Below are positions 1 through 11,390 of a stretch of 64,000 bases of DNA, piece by piece. The position numbers and the translations under genes were made by a program. The notes below the pieces were generated by a model that saw only the letters and a program-made list of their open reading frames with translations, did no database searches and was not told the origin of the DNA. Numbering within the stretch: position 1 is the first letter of the stretch; each line of letters begins with the position of its first letter. The stretch comes from Prorocentrum cordatum (lineage: Eukaryota > Sar > Dinophyceae > Prorocentrales > Prorocentraceae): assembly GCA_963575745.1 (NCBI GenBank), contig CAUYUJ010003419.1, positions 10,001-74,000 on the forward strand, read 5' to 3'.

Positions 1-15
1 GTAGAAGTAGTATCA

Positions 16-18
16 GTG

Positions 19-77
<59 letters not shown>

Positions 78-375
78 TGTTGTAGCTGTTGTAGTAGTAG
101 TAGTCGTCGTAGCAGTAGTAGCTGCAGTCGTAATCGTACTACCAGTAGCTGCTGTAGTCGCAATAGTAGCCGCTGCAGTTGTAGAGCACGTAGTAGGTGT
201 AGCGATCTTAGTTGTAGTTGCATTCGCAGCAGCAGCAGTCGCGTGCGTCATCGTCGCCGTCGCCGTCGCCGCCCTCATAGCAGTCGCCTCCCTCGTCTTC
301 GCTCTCGTCGCTCGTCTTTGCAGCCGTCGCCATCGTTGCCGTCATCGCCGTGGCCCTCTTTGCAGTCGTCGCCGC
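16..375. repeat. (GTA)n grading into (GTC)n microsatellite
   Basis: Uninterrupted GTA units to about position 110 decay into GTA/GTC mixtures and then GTCGCC-type units. All reading frames are open because the units lack stop codons, so long Val- or Arg-rich translations here are repeat artefacts. The stretch 376-761 is purine-rich and holds no recognisable gene. Confidence 0.85.
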
Positions 376-761
376 GGCCGTCGTCCTCATCTTCGTGCGC
401 GCCCTCCTTTTTCGGAAGGGACGTTGCAATTCGGAGGAGTATCGAGGAGGGAGGAGCCGGGGGGAGGAGGAGGATCACGAAGTGGAGGGAGGAGGATCGA
501 AGGGGGATCGTCGACGGGGAAACGGAGGGAGATCGCGGAGGTGCGGAGGGCTGTAGGAGGATGAGGAGGACGCGCGAGCGTCGGAGGGCGCGGTTCCGCT
601 CTCTCCCGCGCGCGCCGGCGCGGCCATGCGCCAGAGCCCGCATTGGCGGGCGCCTAGCCTGTTTCTTCGAATGAGACGGCGATGCGGAGCCAGGAAAGCT
701 GAGCCTTGGGGGGGCGGGCCCAGGGAGGTACGAAACCGCCCCGCCCCCGCAGAACCCCGAC

Positions 762-905
762 GTCATGATTGTTGCCACAGCGTCGACCCCCAGAGGTCTC
801 GACCCCTTCCCGGGGACGGGTTTTTCATCCTGAGTCTTTCCCTGACAGTCACGAGGCCCAGTGAGGGCCCCCACGGGTCAAAAATAGTGAAAAAAATACC
901 ATCGT
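762..905 (+). repeat. Dispersed repeat family B, copy 1
   Basis: Begins GACGTCATGATTGTTGCC and carries the family core of a GTCGACC block, CCCCTTCCC, TTTTTCATCCTGAG and GAGGCCCAGTGAGGGCC. Similar copies lie at 54541-54735 and 61848-61985 (+), about 34040-34200 (+), and 60475-60680, 28420-28530, 11115-11200 and 6590-6665 (opposite strand). No open frame is shared between copies, so this is a non-coding interspersed repeat. Positions 906-1122 hold nothing I recognise. Confidence 0.6.
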
Positions 906-1122
906 AATTTTTGGCCAATCGAGTTTTCGACAAATGAAGCCGCTCAGAAAGTAGGGGAACCCTGGGACACATCCCACAGGGGGCTCTTTGGACGTGGACG
1001 CTGTCGAGGATGGGCGCACCGCTGTCGGGGTTGGGCCCCACATCTTTGGTCCAGTCGAAAACTCGCCAAAGCCTGGGATAAGAATCGACACATGCCTTGT
1101 CAGGCCCTCGTCGTCGCCCTCT

Positions 1123-1285
1123 CCCTGAGTTCCGACGCAGCGAAAAGATTGAGACGTCGTAACACGTCACGCCCGGAGCCCCCAAACCCCATCTTCCTGC
1201 GCCATAGTTTGCGCCGGGCCCGAGACAGAGCGAACCCGCCCGGCTCGGAAACATTGAGACGCCGGGATCGCTGGGTTCAGGGGTG
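1123..1285 (-). repeat. Dispersed repeat family C, copy 1
   Basis: About 160 bp shared with 60042-60215 (same strand) and, in the opposite orientation, with 11218-11390, 40340-40540 and 60700-60860. Conserved blocks include TTCTGCGCCAT, GGGCCCGAG, GCCCGGCTCG and ATTGAGACGCC. Boundaries are approximate. No coding potential is conserved. Confidence 0.6.
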
Positions 1286-1609
1286 GAAAAGAGGGGGGTG
1301 ATGACTAGGGGGGGGGGGATATCATGGCGGGGGTCATGATATCTCCCAGATTTCGTGGCGCCTCTTCTTATTTTATTACGTCCCTGGCCCCCCCGCTGGG
1401 CCGCGCACATGCCGCCGGTCATGATTTGCACCCCCCCCTCTTGAACACCCCCCTCTTGGCCGCCCCCGAGCTGGGTCGGCCCCCCGCGCCGCGCCGACCG
1501 CAGGGGCCCCACCAGAAGGCCGTGCCGACCCCGGGCAGGGCGTCCGCGGCGCCGGCGCCGACCACCTGCCAGGCGCCTCCTCTCTGGCGGCGGCGGGCCA
1601 CCTCCCCCG

Positions 1610-2560
1610 CCTCCTCCTCCTCCTCCTCCTCCTCCTCCTCTCGCCCTCCTCCTCCTCCTCCTCCTCCTCCCCCTCCTCCCCCTCCTCCTCCTCCGCCTCC
1701 TCCTCCTCCTCCTCCTCCTCCTCGCCCTCCTCCTCGTCATCCTCCTCTTCCCCCTCCTCCTCCTATTCCTCCTATTCCTCGTCCTGGTCCTCAAGGGCGA
1801 CGACGAAGACGACCTCGACGGCGACGACCTCGACGGCGACGTCGACGTCGACAACGGCGAAAAAGCCGAAGACGGCGGCGGCGGCCACGTCAACGACGAC
1901 GAAGACGACGAGGGCGGCGACGGGGACGACCACGGACGACGGCCAAGAAGGCGACGAACGACGATCTACTGACAGTGCCGGCCATGGTAACGGAGAACAC
2001 CTCGACGAAGACGTCAACGATGATGACGACATAGGCGACGACGAAGGCGACGACGAAAACGACAGTGGTGACGGCGACGACGGCGAGCGACGACGATTTC
2101 AACTTCGGCGTCGGCGTCGACGGTGACGTTGGCGACGACGACGACGAGCAACGCTGACGGCAGCAGCAGTCGAACGACGATCGACGCTGGCAAAGACGGC
2201 GACGACGACGACGAGAAGGAGGAGGAGGAGGAGGAGGAGGAGGAGGAGGTCATTGCCAGCCTGTCGGAGGGTGAGGAGGTCCGATGTCTTCTGTGTCGTC
2301 TTCGCCTCAGTGGGCGTCGAAGTCCTTGTGGGAGGAGCGAGGGAGAAAGAAGGAGGAGGAGGAGGAGGAGGAGGGGGAGTAGTAGCAGCGAGGGAGGGGT
2401 AATCGACGGAGTTTGCATCGGCCGAGTCGGGGCAGGAGGAGCAGCAGCCGAGAAGACAGAAGGAATAGGAGGAGGAGGAGGAGGAGGAGGAGGAGGGAGA
2501 AAGGCAGGGAGGAGGAGGAGGACGAGTGAGGGAGGGAGGGAGGGAAGAAGGAGGTGGAGA
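1610..2560. repeat. Composite (TCC)n / (GAC)n / (GGA)n microsatellite block
   Basis: TCC repeats (about 1610-1795) pass into CGACGA-type units (1796-2210) and then GGA repeats (2215-2560). The strand switch from pyrimidine-rich to purine-rich makes the block locally self-complementary. The many long open frames (poly-Pro, poly-Arg, poly-Glu) on both strands follow from the repeats. Confidence 0.85.
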
Positions 2561-2704
2561 CTGAAGAGGGTGTTAGAGGGTGAAGGAAGAGTAGGAAAAT
2601 GACCGACGGAGGACAAGGACTAGGCTACCTGGGCCGCCCGACGAGCAAGTGAAGAGACGAGACGATTTGGTTTGGAGCCCTCCGTTGGGAGCATTTGCGT
2701 GCGT

Positions 2705-2728
2705 GTGCATCTTTATGTGCATATATCT

Positions 2729-2777
<49 letters not shown>

Positions 2778-2990
2778 CAGATAGATATATAGATATATAG
2801 ATAGATAGATAGATAGATATATATATAGACATATCTATATATAGATAGATGGATAGATATATATATATAGATATATTGATATATATATAGATAGATAGAT
2901 AGATAGATATTTATATATATGTGTGTGGACTCATGCCTTCATGCATTTACTTATTGATTGATCTAGGTATTCATTTATTCATATATATAT
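2705..2990. repeat. (GATA)n / (ATAT)n microsatellite
   Basis: Repeated GATA and TAGA tetramers with interspersed ATAT runs. It is one of few AT-rich patches in an otherwise GC-rich window. No gene is visible in it. Confidence 0.9.
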
Positions 2991-3379
2991 ACACACGTAC
3001 TAGAACCATCCCGCGCTTCGCACGCGCTCAAATTCTAGCTAGGCTTGATAGGCTAACTCATGTAATACCATTTTGGTTGCTTCTTGCGTCCAGGACTCCC
3101 TTGGAGGTCCTGCACAGTTCTCGGAATCCCGTAGAAGGGGAATTGCGGAAACGCAGAAATCATGAATTCCCTCCAGGTGTTCAACGATTTGGGGCCCTCA
3201 AAGGCTTCCTGGGTTCTCTTTTGGGAGGTGAGGGGGGTCTGAATTGTAGTCTGTTGTGCAAGATTAGACAGGGGGCTAAAATAGAAAAAAAGGATTGTGG
3301 GATTCCCATTTTTGTTCCAGTTCCTCGGCGCTGCTCGGCGTTGTTTTTTCCTCGCGGGTTTTGTTAGCCAAGCCCCTCA

Positions 3380-4345
3380 GGGGTGTGGGATCTTCCCGAC
3401 CCCCTGGGTGTTTTGGAGGCCTCCTGGAAGCCTGGAGAGCCGTTGGAAGGGTGTCTCGGGCTGCGCGGGAGCGTGTTGGGCCGTTCCTTACGTTCTGGGG
3501 GATCCTTGGGGTCGTCTTGGGCTGTCCTCGGGCGTCTTGTGGGCCCCCTGGGAAGGCGGGAGGCGCGGTATCGGCCAGATGTCAGGGGATGTGTGGGATC
3601 TCCGAGAAGGATGCCCACTTTGAAAAAAGGGATGTTTGTTCCAAATCCTCGATCTTCGAGGGTTGGAAGCGGGAAAACGTGAGAAGGCGAAGAACATTAA
3701 AAAACATTGAAAATCAACGGTTTTACCCTTTGGGCTCTCTCGGGACGGCTCTCGCAGCTCTTTTGGGGCCTCTCAGGGACCGGGGTCTTCTTGGAGCCTC
3801 GTCGGGGTCTTCTTGGGGCCTCTCAGGGATCGGGAGTGTGTGTTGGGGGCCTCTGGAGGGTCCAGGAGGCCTCTCGGAGGTCTCTTGGGCCCATTTTGGA
3901 CCTGTTCTGGGTTGGTCTCGGGGCTGTCCTGGGCGCCTCTTCGGCAGTCTTGGAGCCTTCTTGGCCCGTCTTGGGGCCGTCCTGAGGGTCTCTTGGGTGG
4001 TACTCTTGGGCCATTGGAAGCTCGAAAACGCGAGAAGCCAACAAACATAGTAAAAATCAATGAACAACGATGATTTGGGCCTCTTCGGGCCGTCCCGGGA
4101 CGCCTCTCGGACCTCTCTTGGGGTCTCTTGGAGGCCACCTGGGAGCCTCGAGAGCCGTCGGAAGGCTGATTTGGGCTGCTTGGGAGCGTCTTGGACCATC
4201 CTTTCGCATTCTGGGGGCTCCTGGGAGGCGTCTTGGGCCCTCCTAGAGCGCTGTGGAGGCTCCCCGGAAAGGCCGGGGGAGCGGTACCGGGAGCGTCTTC
4301 GAGATGTTCCGGGGAGGTGTGGGGCCCAGGGCCTGGTGGGGCGGT
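3380..4345 (+). repeat. Degenerate tandem repeat of GGGAGCGTCTTGG-like units
   Basis: Irregular units built from CTTGGG, CCTCCTGGGA and CCGTCCTGGG words. A larger duplication is marked by the AT-rich block GGAAGCGGGAAAACGTGAG (about 3663-3722), repeated in diverged form at 4014-4075 before the units resume. Gly/Leu/Trp/Ser-rich open frames are a product of the repeat. No domain is recognised. Confidence 0.6.
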
Positions 4346-4939
4346 ATTTATTTACATGTCATGTGTATGTGCGTAAGCATGCAAGTATATTTGTATTGTG
4401 TATGTATAGAGGCAGAAGATATGACACAAGGGAATCAACAAAAGCATCTACATAATAGAAACACTAATGGGTACTACCTATTTGTGAGCGTCGTCGCATC
4501 GTCGTAAGAGGAAAGACGGACAGAGAGAGAGAGAGAGAACGGAGAAGACGACGATGACGAGGAGGAGTCCTGCCAGGCGGTCATCTCACATCTGTCGGAG
4601 GGCCTGCTTGCCATGAGCCCGGAGGACCTCTCGTCCCCGTCGCCATCGCCTGCTGCCGCCGTCGACGTCGTCGAACGTCGCTCGTATCCCTTGTTAGTCT
4701 GCCTGCTTCTGCCCTCTTCTTTTTCCTCCTTCTCCTCGGGCCGACCAATGGGAAGAGTTGAAAGCACGGGATGAGGATTGCCACCCGCCTTGATCTTAAG
4801 AAGCTCGCGCGTCCTCTGCTTGTCAGGACCTCTTTTTGATTGCCAGGGGGGCGTCCCTGGGCATTGAGTTTCACTGATGGTCGGGGGCCGCTTAAGCGTT
4901 CTTTGAAGGCACGAGTCCGAATAGCGCGTCATCGGTAGA

Positions 4940-5240
4940 GCCATGATGATGATCATCATCACTATATTCACCATCATCGGTATCATCATCACTATCAGCA
5001 TCGTCATTATCATCATCAGCATCATTATCATGACCATCATCATCATCATTTTCAGACTCAGAATCACCATCGTCACCGTCAGTATCATCACCACCACCAT
5101 CATCATCAGCATCATCATCATGCGGTGAGCGTTTGCGGTATTTCGACGGATCACTTTTGGACTGTGCGATCATCATCAGCAGCATCGACATCATCATCGA
5201 CAGCATCATCATCATCAGTATCGTCACCTATTCTTCCTCC
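4940..5240. repeat. (ATC)n microsatellite
   Basis: Runs of ATCATC with small interruptions; a shorter patch occurs at 5708-5765. The following 5240-6590 is pyrimidine-rich, carries a short (CTG)n run at about 6415-6445, and holds no gene I can support. Confidence 0.85.
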
Positions 5241-6589
5241 TCGTCCTCTTCCGCATCCATCGTCCACCTTCCACGAGCTCCTTCCCATGGTTATCCTTTC
5301 AATCATCTCGTTTCGTCATCCTATCGTCCTCGCCATCGTCCTTCACTAACCCTTTTCCTTGCCCCCCTCGTCCTCTTCTCCTCGTCTATTGTCCTCATCC
5401 TCCCTCCTCGTTCGATCACGCTTGCCCTCGTCCTCATTCTCCATTGAATCCCTCATCTTTTTCCGGCTTATCATCCGTCCTCCTGCTCTGCTCCATACAT
5501 GATCCCTGCCTCCATGTGTCAGCATCCTGTTCCGACTTGCCCTCGTCGGTATGCCCTTCGGTTCGTGCGTATGTCCTAAGTGTCGTCCCATGTGTCCCTC
5601 TTTCTCGTTCTCCTCTGCCTTGTCGTCCCTTCTCCTGGCAATCCTTTTCTTCTCCTATCTATTATTACCTGCAGCTTCGTCTCTCATCCCCATCTCATAT
5701 TGTCCTGCCCATCATCATCATCAGCATCATCATAACTATCATCATCGTCAGCATCACGATGAGTATATACATTTATCCATCATCTTCTCTCCTTCATGCT
5801 TCTCCCTTGTCTCAGCATCATCAACATCGTCATTCCTCGTATCTCTCCTCCCCTCCGTCCTCACCTCCCACGCCACACTCCCCCTCCTGTTCGTACCCCC
5901 CAGCATCTTGTCTCCTCATCCCTCTTCTCCCGTCCGTGGCATTATCCGACGTGCTCCGTTCATCATCGTCCTACTTCTTTTCCCTATCCTCCCACGTTTC
6001 CCCCTACGCCCCTTTCCTCTTCCTCCTCACCAGCCAGGGGTCGAGCTTCGGCTTTGCTCTGGGACCCGTCGGTCACCGCCGCCCTCTCCCCTGTCGGTGG
6101 CCCTGGCCGCGTTGGGGGAGAGGGTGCCGAGACGTGCCCGAGATCAGCAAGGCATGCGGGTGTGCACACGCGACGGAGGGCGGGCGCCATGCCCGGGGGG
6201 GGGAGGCTGCGGCACCGCTCGAGGATGTGTGCTGTTACCGCACCTCGCAGGGCAGGCCTTTTCTTTCTGAGGGGGGGAGGGGGAAAAGGGCGAGCGTTCT
6301 CTACATGTATGGCCCATGCTGCGAAGGCCTCGCTAGAGCTCCGCCGCCGCCCCCGCTCTCACGCCTGCCTCCCTCATCCCAGCACTCCTCTGGGAAATGA
6401 TTCCGGGAATCGTCCTCCTGCTGCTGCTGCTGCTGCTGCTGCCGCTGCCCTTCAGGTCCTTCCCCGGTCGCCCTGCCGGAGGCCCGAAAGATGGCCAGAA
6501 GCGACTTCGAGCGTCCCGAACAAACCCACTCAGCCCTCCCCCCGAGCCCCAGCCCCCCTCGCGACGTCAAAACATCAAGACGGGGGGGG

Positions 6590-6665
6590 GGTTCGCTGAC
6601 TTCGGCCCCTTGGGGCCCGCGCCCCAGGACAGTCAACAAAATGACTCGGGGTGAGAAGCTGGTCC
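6590..6665 (-). repeat. Dispersed repeat family B, partial
   Basis: Contains GACAGTCAACAAAATGACTC followed by GAAGCTGGTCCTGGGGAAGG, the reverse complement of the family B core seen at 762-905. It runs directly into a GGA tract. Confidence 0.45.
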
Positions 6666-6671
6666 TGGGGA

Positions 6672-6828
6672 AGGGGTCGAGGAGGAGAGGAGGAGGAGGA
6701 GGAGCTCGAGGAGGAGGACGAGGAGGAGGACGAGGAGGAGGACGAGGAGGACGAGGAGGAGGAGGCGGAGGAGGACGAGGAGGAGGAGGAGGAGGACGAG
6801 GAGGAGGAGGAGAGAGAGTCAAGAAACG
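6672..6828. repeat. (GGA)n microsatellite
   Basis: GGA and GGACGA units, almost pure purine on the + strand. Confidence 0.85.
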
Positions 6829-7129
6829 ACTCGGGGTCGAGAACTTTGGGTGTCGACGTCGTGAAAAAATCACGGCGTCAAGGGTCTGGGTGCTCTGCGG
6901 GGGTCCAGCGCAGAGCTTCGCACGGGGGGGGGGGGCCTTTGCCAACAGCCTCGTCGTTGTCGTCCTCCTCCGGGGGAGGGATCCTCCTCATGATCCCCCT
7001 TTCTCCAGTAAGAGTACGGAGCTCGCGTTTAGAGGTTGATCGGCGTTCAGGTGTAATGCCCCCAGAGTTCCAACAGTTTGTAGCGTCAGGCCGCTGCTTT
7101 GCTCCAGGACTCCATGGGTTATTGCTTGC

Positions 7130-7820
7130 TTGCTCCTCCCATTCCTTCTCTTCTCCCTCCTGCTTCTCCTGCGCCTCCTACTCCTGCTCCTCCTGCTGGG
7201 GGGCCAGCAGGGCCTCTGTGAAGCCAGCGGAGGCAACACCGACTGCCGACTGCGACGAGATCACTCCTCCTCCTTCTCCTCCTCCTCCTCCTCCTGCGAC
7301 TGCTTCTCCTCCTCCTCCTGCTTCTCCTCCTCCTTCTCCTCCTCCTCATGTTTCCCCTTCTCTCCTCCTCCTCCTCCTCCTCCTCCTCCTCCTCCTCCTC
7401 TCCTCCTCCTCCTTCTCTTCCTCCTCCTCCTCCTTCTTCTCCTCCTCCTCCTCCTCCTCCTCCTCCTCTTCCCATTCCTCCTCCTCCTCCCTCACCCAAT
7501 CCTCCGTCATGCGGGTCGGCGCTACAGCGCACTTGCGCATCTCTTCCTCCTCCCCCTCCTCCTTTTCCCATTCATCTTCCTCCTTCTCCTCCTCCTCCTC
7601 ATCCTCCTCCTTCTACTCCTCCACCTCCTGCTCCTCCGTCTCCTCCTCCTCCTCATCTCCCAGTCGTCCTCCCATTCCTTCGCTTCCTCCTCCCCTTCTC
7701 TTCCCCCTCCCCGCATCCCAGTATTCTTCTCCCCCCCAGACCTCCATCCCTCATCTTTCCCCCCAGACCAAGTCCTCCTCCCCATTTCTCTTCCCCCTCT
7801 CCCTCCTCCGCCTCCTGCTC
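7130..7820. repeat. (TCC)n microsatellite block
   Basis: Long TCC/CTC tract interrupted by a short unique module on the minus strand (7486-7541). Leu-, Pro- and Ser-rich translations of this tract are not credible genes. Confidence 0.85.
7486..7541 (-). repeat. CAVAPT module, minus-strand copy
   Basis: About 50 bp whose minus strand reads ATGCGCAAGTGCGCTGTAGC and ends at GTGAGGGAGGAG. A diverged copy is on the + strand at 9462-9515. Both encode MRKCAVAPT followed by a Thr and a VREEE stretch, both begin after an AG, and both run into GTGAGGG, which would be a GT splice donor. It could be a duplicated small exon or a plain dispersed repeat. Confidence 0.5.
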
Positions 7821-7862
7821 CTTCTCATGGGGGACGAGGAACTCTGCATTCAGCTGAAGCAG

Positions 7863-7931
7863 GACCTCGAGATCTTCGGCAAAATGACCAGGGACCCCAC
7901 AGTCGAACACTATGGGACCAAGTGGCAGCAG
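7863..7931 (+). CDS. Candidate 23-codon internal exon, function unknown
   Basis: Unique sequence right after the TCC tract, bounded by CAG before and by a GC dinucleotide (CAG/GCGCTC) after. It encodes 23 residues in phase 0, starting DLEIFGK and ending YGTKWQQ. The frame is also open upstream to GDEELCIQLKQ, so the acceptor may be the earlier CAG near 7853. Composition is mixed and protein-like, unlike the repeat-derived frames on either side. No family is recognised. The AG...GC borders match the other exon candidates in this window, but there is no transcript evidence here. Confidence 0.35.
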
Positions 7932-8069
7932 GCGCTCGCCGCCAGCGGTTGGCCGTCGGCGTCGGGGTCGTCGGTCAGTCGCCGTCGTTGGGCTCGGCGT
8001 CGAGGTCGTCGACGGCGTCGCGGCCAGTGCGTCTTGGTCACCGTCGTCGGCGGCGTCGCCGTCCTCGGA

Positions 8070-8075
8070 TGACAG

Positions 8076-8115
<40 letters not shown>
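8070..8115. repeat. (TCG)n microsatellite
   Basis: Pure TCG run of about 15 units. The following 8118-8860 is unique-looking DNA with no convincing gene. It contains a partial internal duplication: CTGCGTCGGGGAACTTGTTCG at about 8605 and CTGTCGGGGAACTTGTTCG at about 8780. Confidence 0.85.
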
Positions 8116-8925
8116 ATCGTCGGCGTCGATGTTGTGAGCCTTCGGTCATCCTTCGTCGGCGTTGTCCCCCCCCCCCCGACCCCCCACGGGCGGCATCAAG
8201 TCCAGGTGCTTCGCCTCCTACCCTCCCCAGAGCGTTCTCCATCCCGTGTGGCGCATACACTGGCATTGGTTCTTGACCGAACGCGTGTTCAGTGCAGAAA
8301 AAGCGTGCTGCAAGCACGGCCTTCTGGGGGACCTCTGAGGCACATGGCTGCGGAGGCGGGGAAGCGCTGCTGCACACCGTCTTCTCCTCCTGCTCTGAGC
8401 TGTGTGCGCGACCATCTCTGCTGTATCCCTCATCCCGCCCCTCTCCGTGGGGGGCATTGGTTCTGTGGCCCCTGGCTTCTCGCCAGGCTGCGCTCCCCGG
8501 GACCACGGCCTGCAGGGCCACGGGGCAGATCTTCCGCGTCGTTCCCCTGCAGCCGAGACGCTGGAGTACGGACCACTTGGTGCCCAGGTCGGGCCGTGCC
8601 TTAGGCCTGCGTCGGGGAACTTGTTCGCTGTCGAGGCTATCCGCAGCCAGGAACGGCCCTTCAGTTCCCTAGCTGGCGTTCCTCATATGGCAGCGCGATG
8701 GCTGTACAGCGAAGACTCAGGGATACGGAACACTTGGGCTCAGGAGGGGCTCTTGTTTTGGCGCCGTTTCCTTTGATGCCTGTCGGGGAACTTGTTCGTG
8801 GCCAGAAGGAGTATATTTTTGTTTCCCCGGCGATGACCGGCGTCACCGGGGGGGGATGTGGAAGGGGGGAAAGGGGGCCGGTGGCGGACGGCCAGGAGCA
8901 GTATGTAGGTGGCGACCCGCTACAC

Positions 8926-9195
8926 AGCGTCTGTGTACACCACAGTGCCCGCGTGCACCACAGCGCCTCTGTACACCACAGCGCCTATGTACACCACAGC
9001 AGCCGCATGCAACACAGCGCCAGTGTGCACCACAGTTCGTTCGTGCACTACAGCGTTTGTGTACACCACGGCGCCTGCGTGCACCACAGCAGCCGTGTGT
9101 AACACAGCACCAGTGTACACCACAGTGCCTGCGTGCGCCACAGCGCCTGTGCACACCACGGCACCTGTGTGCACCACCGCAAGCATGTGCAACAG
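8926..9195 (+). repeat. 18-bp minisatellite, about 15 units
   Basis: Units follow GTGTACACCACAGCGCCT with substitutions but almost no indels, so the 18-bp phase is preserved. The period is a multiple of three and stop-free, giving Thr/Val/Cys/His-rich open frames in every reading. The same unit appears reverse-complemented at 9690-9985. I read it as a minisatellite, not a gene. Confidence 0.85.
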
Positions 9196-9461
9196 AACAC
9201 CCCTTTCGTTTATCTAAGTTTAGAAAGAGTCCGAATGATAAAATGGAGCGCCTGTGGATTCCACATATCAAAATGTTATAGATCGAGCTTGGAAAGCAAA
9301 TCCGCATGTAAAGAAGGAACGCCTATGGAATCTACGAGTCGTCCCGGGCCCTCCCGCGTCATCCTGACTCCTCTTATCTGCGTCCAGAAGGCTCCCGCAA
9401 AGTTGGCCGTCCGGAAACCAAGCGGACTGATTGAATAGACCTGTTGTCTGGATGCACACTA

Positions 9462-9525
9462 AGATGCGCAAGTGCGCTGTAGCCCCGACCAGCACGACGG
9501 ATAACAGGGTGAGGGAGGAGAGGGA
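9462..9525 (+). repeat. CAVAPT module, plus-strand copy
   Basis: Begins AGATGCGCAAGTGCGCTGTAG and continues to AACAGGGTGAGGGAGG. It matches the reverse complement of 7486-7541 across about 50 bp with a handful of differences. Each copy adjoins a purine tract. It lies in the spacer between the two opposed 18-bp minisatellites. Confidence 0.5.
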
Positions 9526-9689
9526 GAAGGAGGTGGGGGAGGATGAGGAAGAGGAGGAGGAGGAGGACAAGGAGGGCGAGGTGGGGGAGGAGGAGGGAAG
9601 AACATCGCATGCTATTATCAGCACTTCCCTGGTGCGGTGTTTAGCTGTCCGCAGCATATCCTCACCGACATGTTTCTTCTACTTGTCCT

Positions 9690-9985
9690 GTGCACACAGA
9701 CGCTCTGGTGTACACCAGCGCTGTGTTGTACGCGGTTGCTGTGGCGTGCACAGGCGCTGTGATGTGTACATGCACAACGGTGCACGCAAGCATTGTGGTG
9801 TACACAGGCGCTGTGTTGCAGACGGCTGCTGCGGTGAACACAGTCGCTGTGGTATGCACAGGCGCTGTGGTGCACGCAAGCACTGTGGCATTGTCAGGCG
9901 CTGCGTTATACACGGCTGTTGCGGTGTACGCAGGCGCTGTGGTGCACGCGAGCACTGTGGTGTACACAGGCGCCGTGGTGCAGAT
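9690..9985 (-). repeat. 18-bp minisatellite, inverted array of about 16 units
   Basis: Units follow AGGCGCTGTGGTGTACAC, the reverse complement of the unit at 8926-9195. The two arrays are separated by about 500 bp, so the locus could fold into a large cruciform. Confidence 0.85.
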
Positions 9986-10139
9986 CGCAACCTACATGCT
10001 GCTTCTACTTGGCCTCGGTCATCGCTGGGCATTCCTGGACGCCGTTGGCGCGGAACGTAACGTCACCTTGGGGGGGGGGGGGGCGCGGAGCCGGTGACGA
10101 CCGTTATCGCGGGAAATAAAAAAAAACAGTTTCAACATT

Positions 10140-10200
10140 TGGCGGTCCTGATGGGCGTTCCTGATGGGTGTATTATTTGGCGTTCCTGATGGGGCACCAT
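10140..10200 (+). repeat. Short tandem GGCGTTCCTGATGGG units
   Basis: Three close copies of GG(C/T)GTTCCTGATGGG or a near variant just after a G homopolymer and an A run. The surrounding 9986-10640 holds no gene I can support. Confidence 0.5.
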
Positions 10201-10639
10201 GACTGTAGTCAATGGTTGTTCTGGGATCTTCAGATCATCTCGATGTGCGTTTGGAGGGCGATCCAGCTTCAGCCCACGGTTGCCAGATTAACGCCTCCCG
10301 CCCATTGATAACCGAGGTGTGCGATCCTCCCCCCTCTGAGGGCATCCCTGTCCAATCTATACGAACTATAATGACTCAATGTGAGTGCTCGTCTCCTCTC
10401 TCCCCCGACTGCGCGTGCGCCTGTCTTCCCGCCTATTTGGCGCTTGTTTGTTTGTTGCATTTACATGATTCAATGTGCTGGTCTTCCCTACGTGATTTTG
10501 CAATCGGAACGTCGTTGAACTTTCAAGGATGCTGCTCCCACTGCAGCGTTGGCCATACTTCAGGATCATTGCTTTGCTCCCGTCGTTCACCTTGGCGCTT
10601 TCCCCTCCTTCGCCTTCCTCTGCTCCCTTTACTCATCCT

Positions 10640-10830
10640 GCTGTTGCTGTTCCTCCTCCTCCTCATCTTCCTCATCCTGCTCCTCCTGCTCCTGCTCCTG
10701 CTGCTGCTCCTCCTCCTCCTCCTCCTCTCCTCCTCCCTCCTCCACGTTCCCCTCGTCCTCCTGCTCCTCCTGCTCCTGCTGCTCCTCGGCCGGGTCCTCA
10801 TCCTCCTCGTGATCATCCGCCGCCTCCCCT
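10640..10830. repeat. (TCC)n microsatellite
   Basis: TCC/CTG mixed units. 10831-11114 is unique sequence without a recognisable gene. Confidence 0.8.
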
Positions 10831-11114
10831 CCCTTCAATGTACAATCCCCCCAGCGATGATGGGCCCAATCCTGGAACTGCCATCTTGTAATCGAGGTCC
10901 CCTACGACACCCCACCAGTCGGCGGATAGAAAGGATTCGGCGCAATGGGAAGGGATGGGCGGGATGGGCGACCCAGCTTGTCATTCTCCCCTTCCCTCTC
11001 CTCTCCCCTCCCCCCATCCTTCCCCCCCTTCTCCGCCCATGGGCGTTGTCCCTCCCGCTCCCATGCACGCGGCCGTGCCCAGAGCCGACCTGTGCGACCA
11101 GGCAGCGGGTGGCC

Positions 11115-11390
11115 TTTTAAACGGGCCCTGGGGCAGTCAAAAAAAGGTGCTCTGGGCGAGAAGCCGGCCCCAGGGAAGGAGTCGAACCTTCTCACGTGGT
11201 GTGAGGGAACGCCCCCACTCTCAGATCCGGGCGTTGCAATTGTGTCACTGCCCGTCTTCTCGCCCCTGGACGCTCACAGATCACTCCGGCTCGAACAATG
11301 ACGCAGAAAGGTTGTGTCCAGGGCTCTAGCGGTGACTATTCGCGGTGTTGCATGTTTCTGCAGCGTCGGATCCCAGAGGACGTCGGGGGT
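11115..11390. repeat. Adjacent family B (minus) and family C (plus) fragments
   Basis: 11115-11200 resembles reverse-complemented family B (GGCAGTCAAAAAAAGG, CCAGGGAAGGAGTCGA). 11218-11390 is a family C copy (GATCACTCCGGCTCGAACA, GCAGAAAGGTTGTGTCCAGG, ATGTTTCTGCAGCGTCGGATC). 11391-11998 holds no supported gene. Confidence 0.5.

Noticed and set aside
8926-9195. CRISPR-like array
   Set aside because: Units are contiguous 18-mers with no spacers, in a eukaryotic context.
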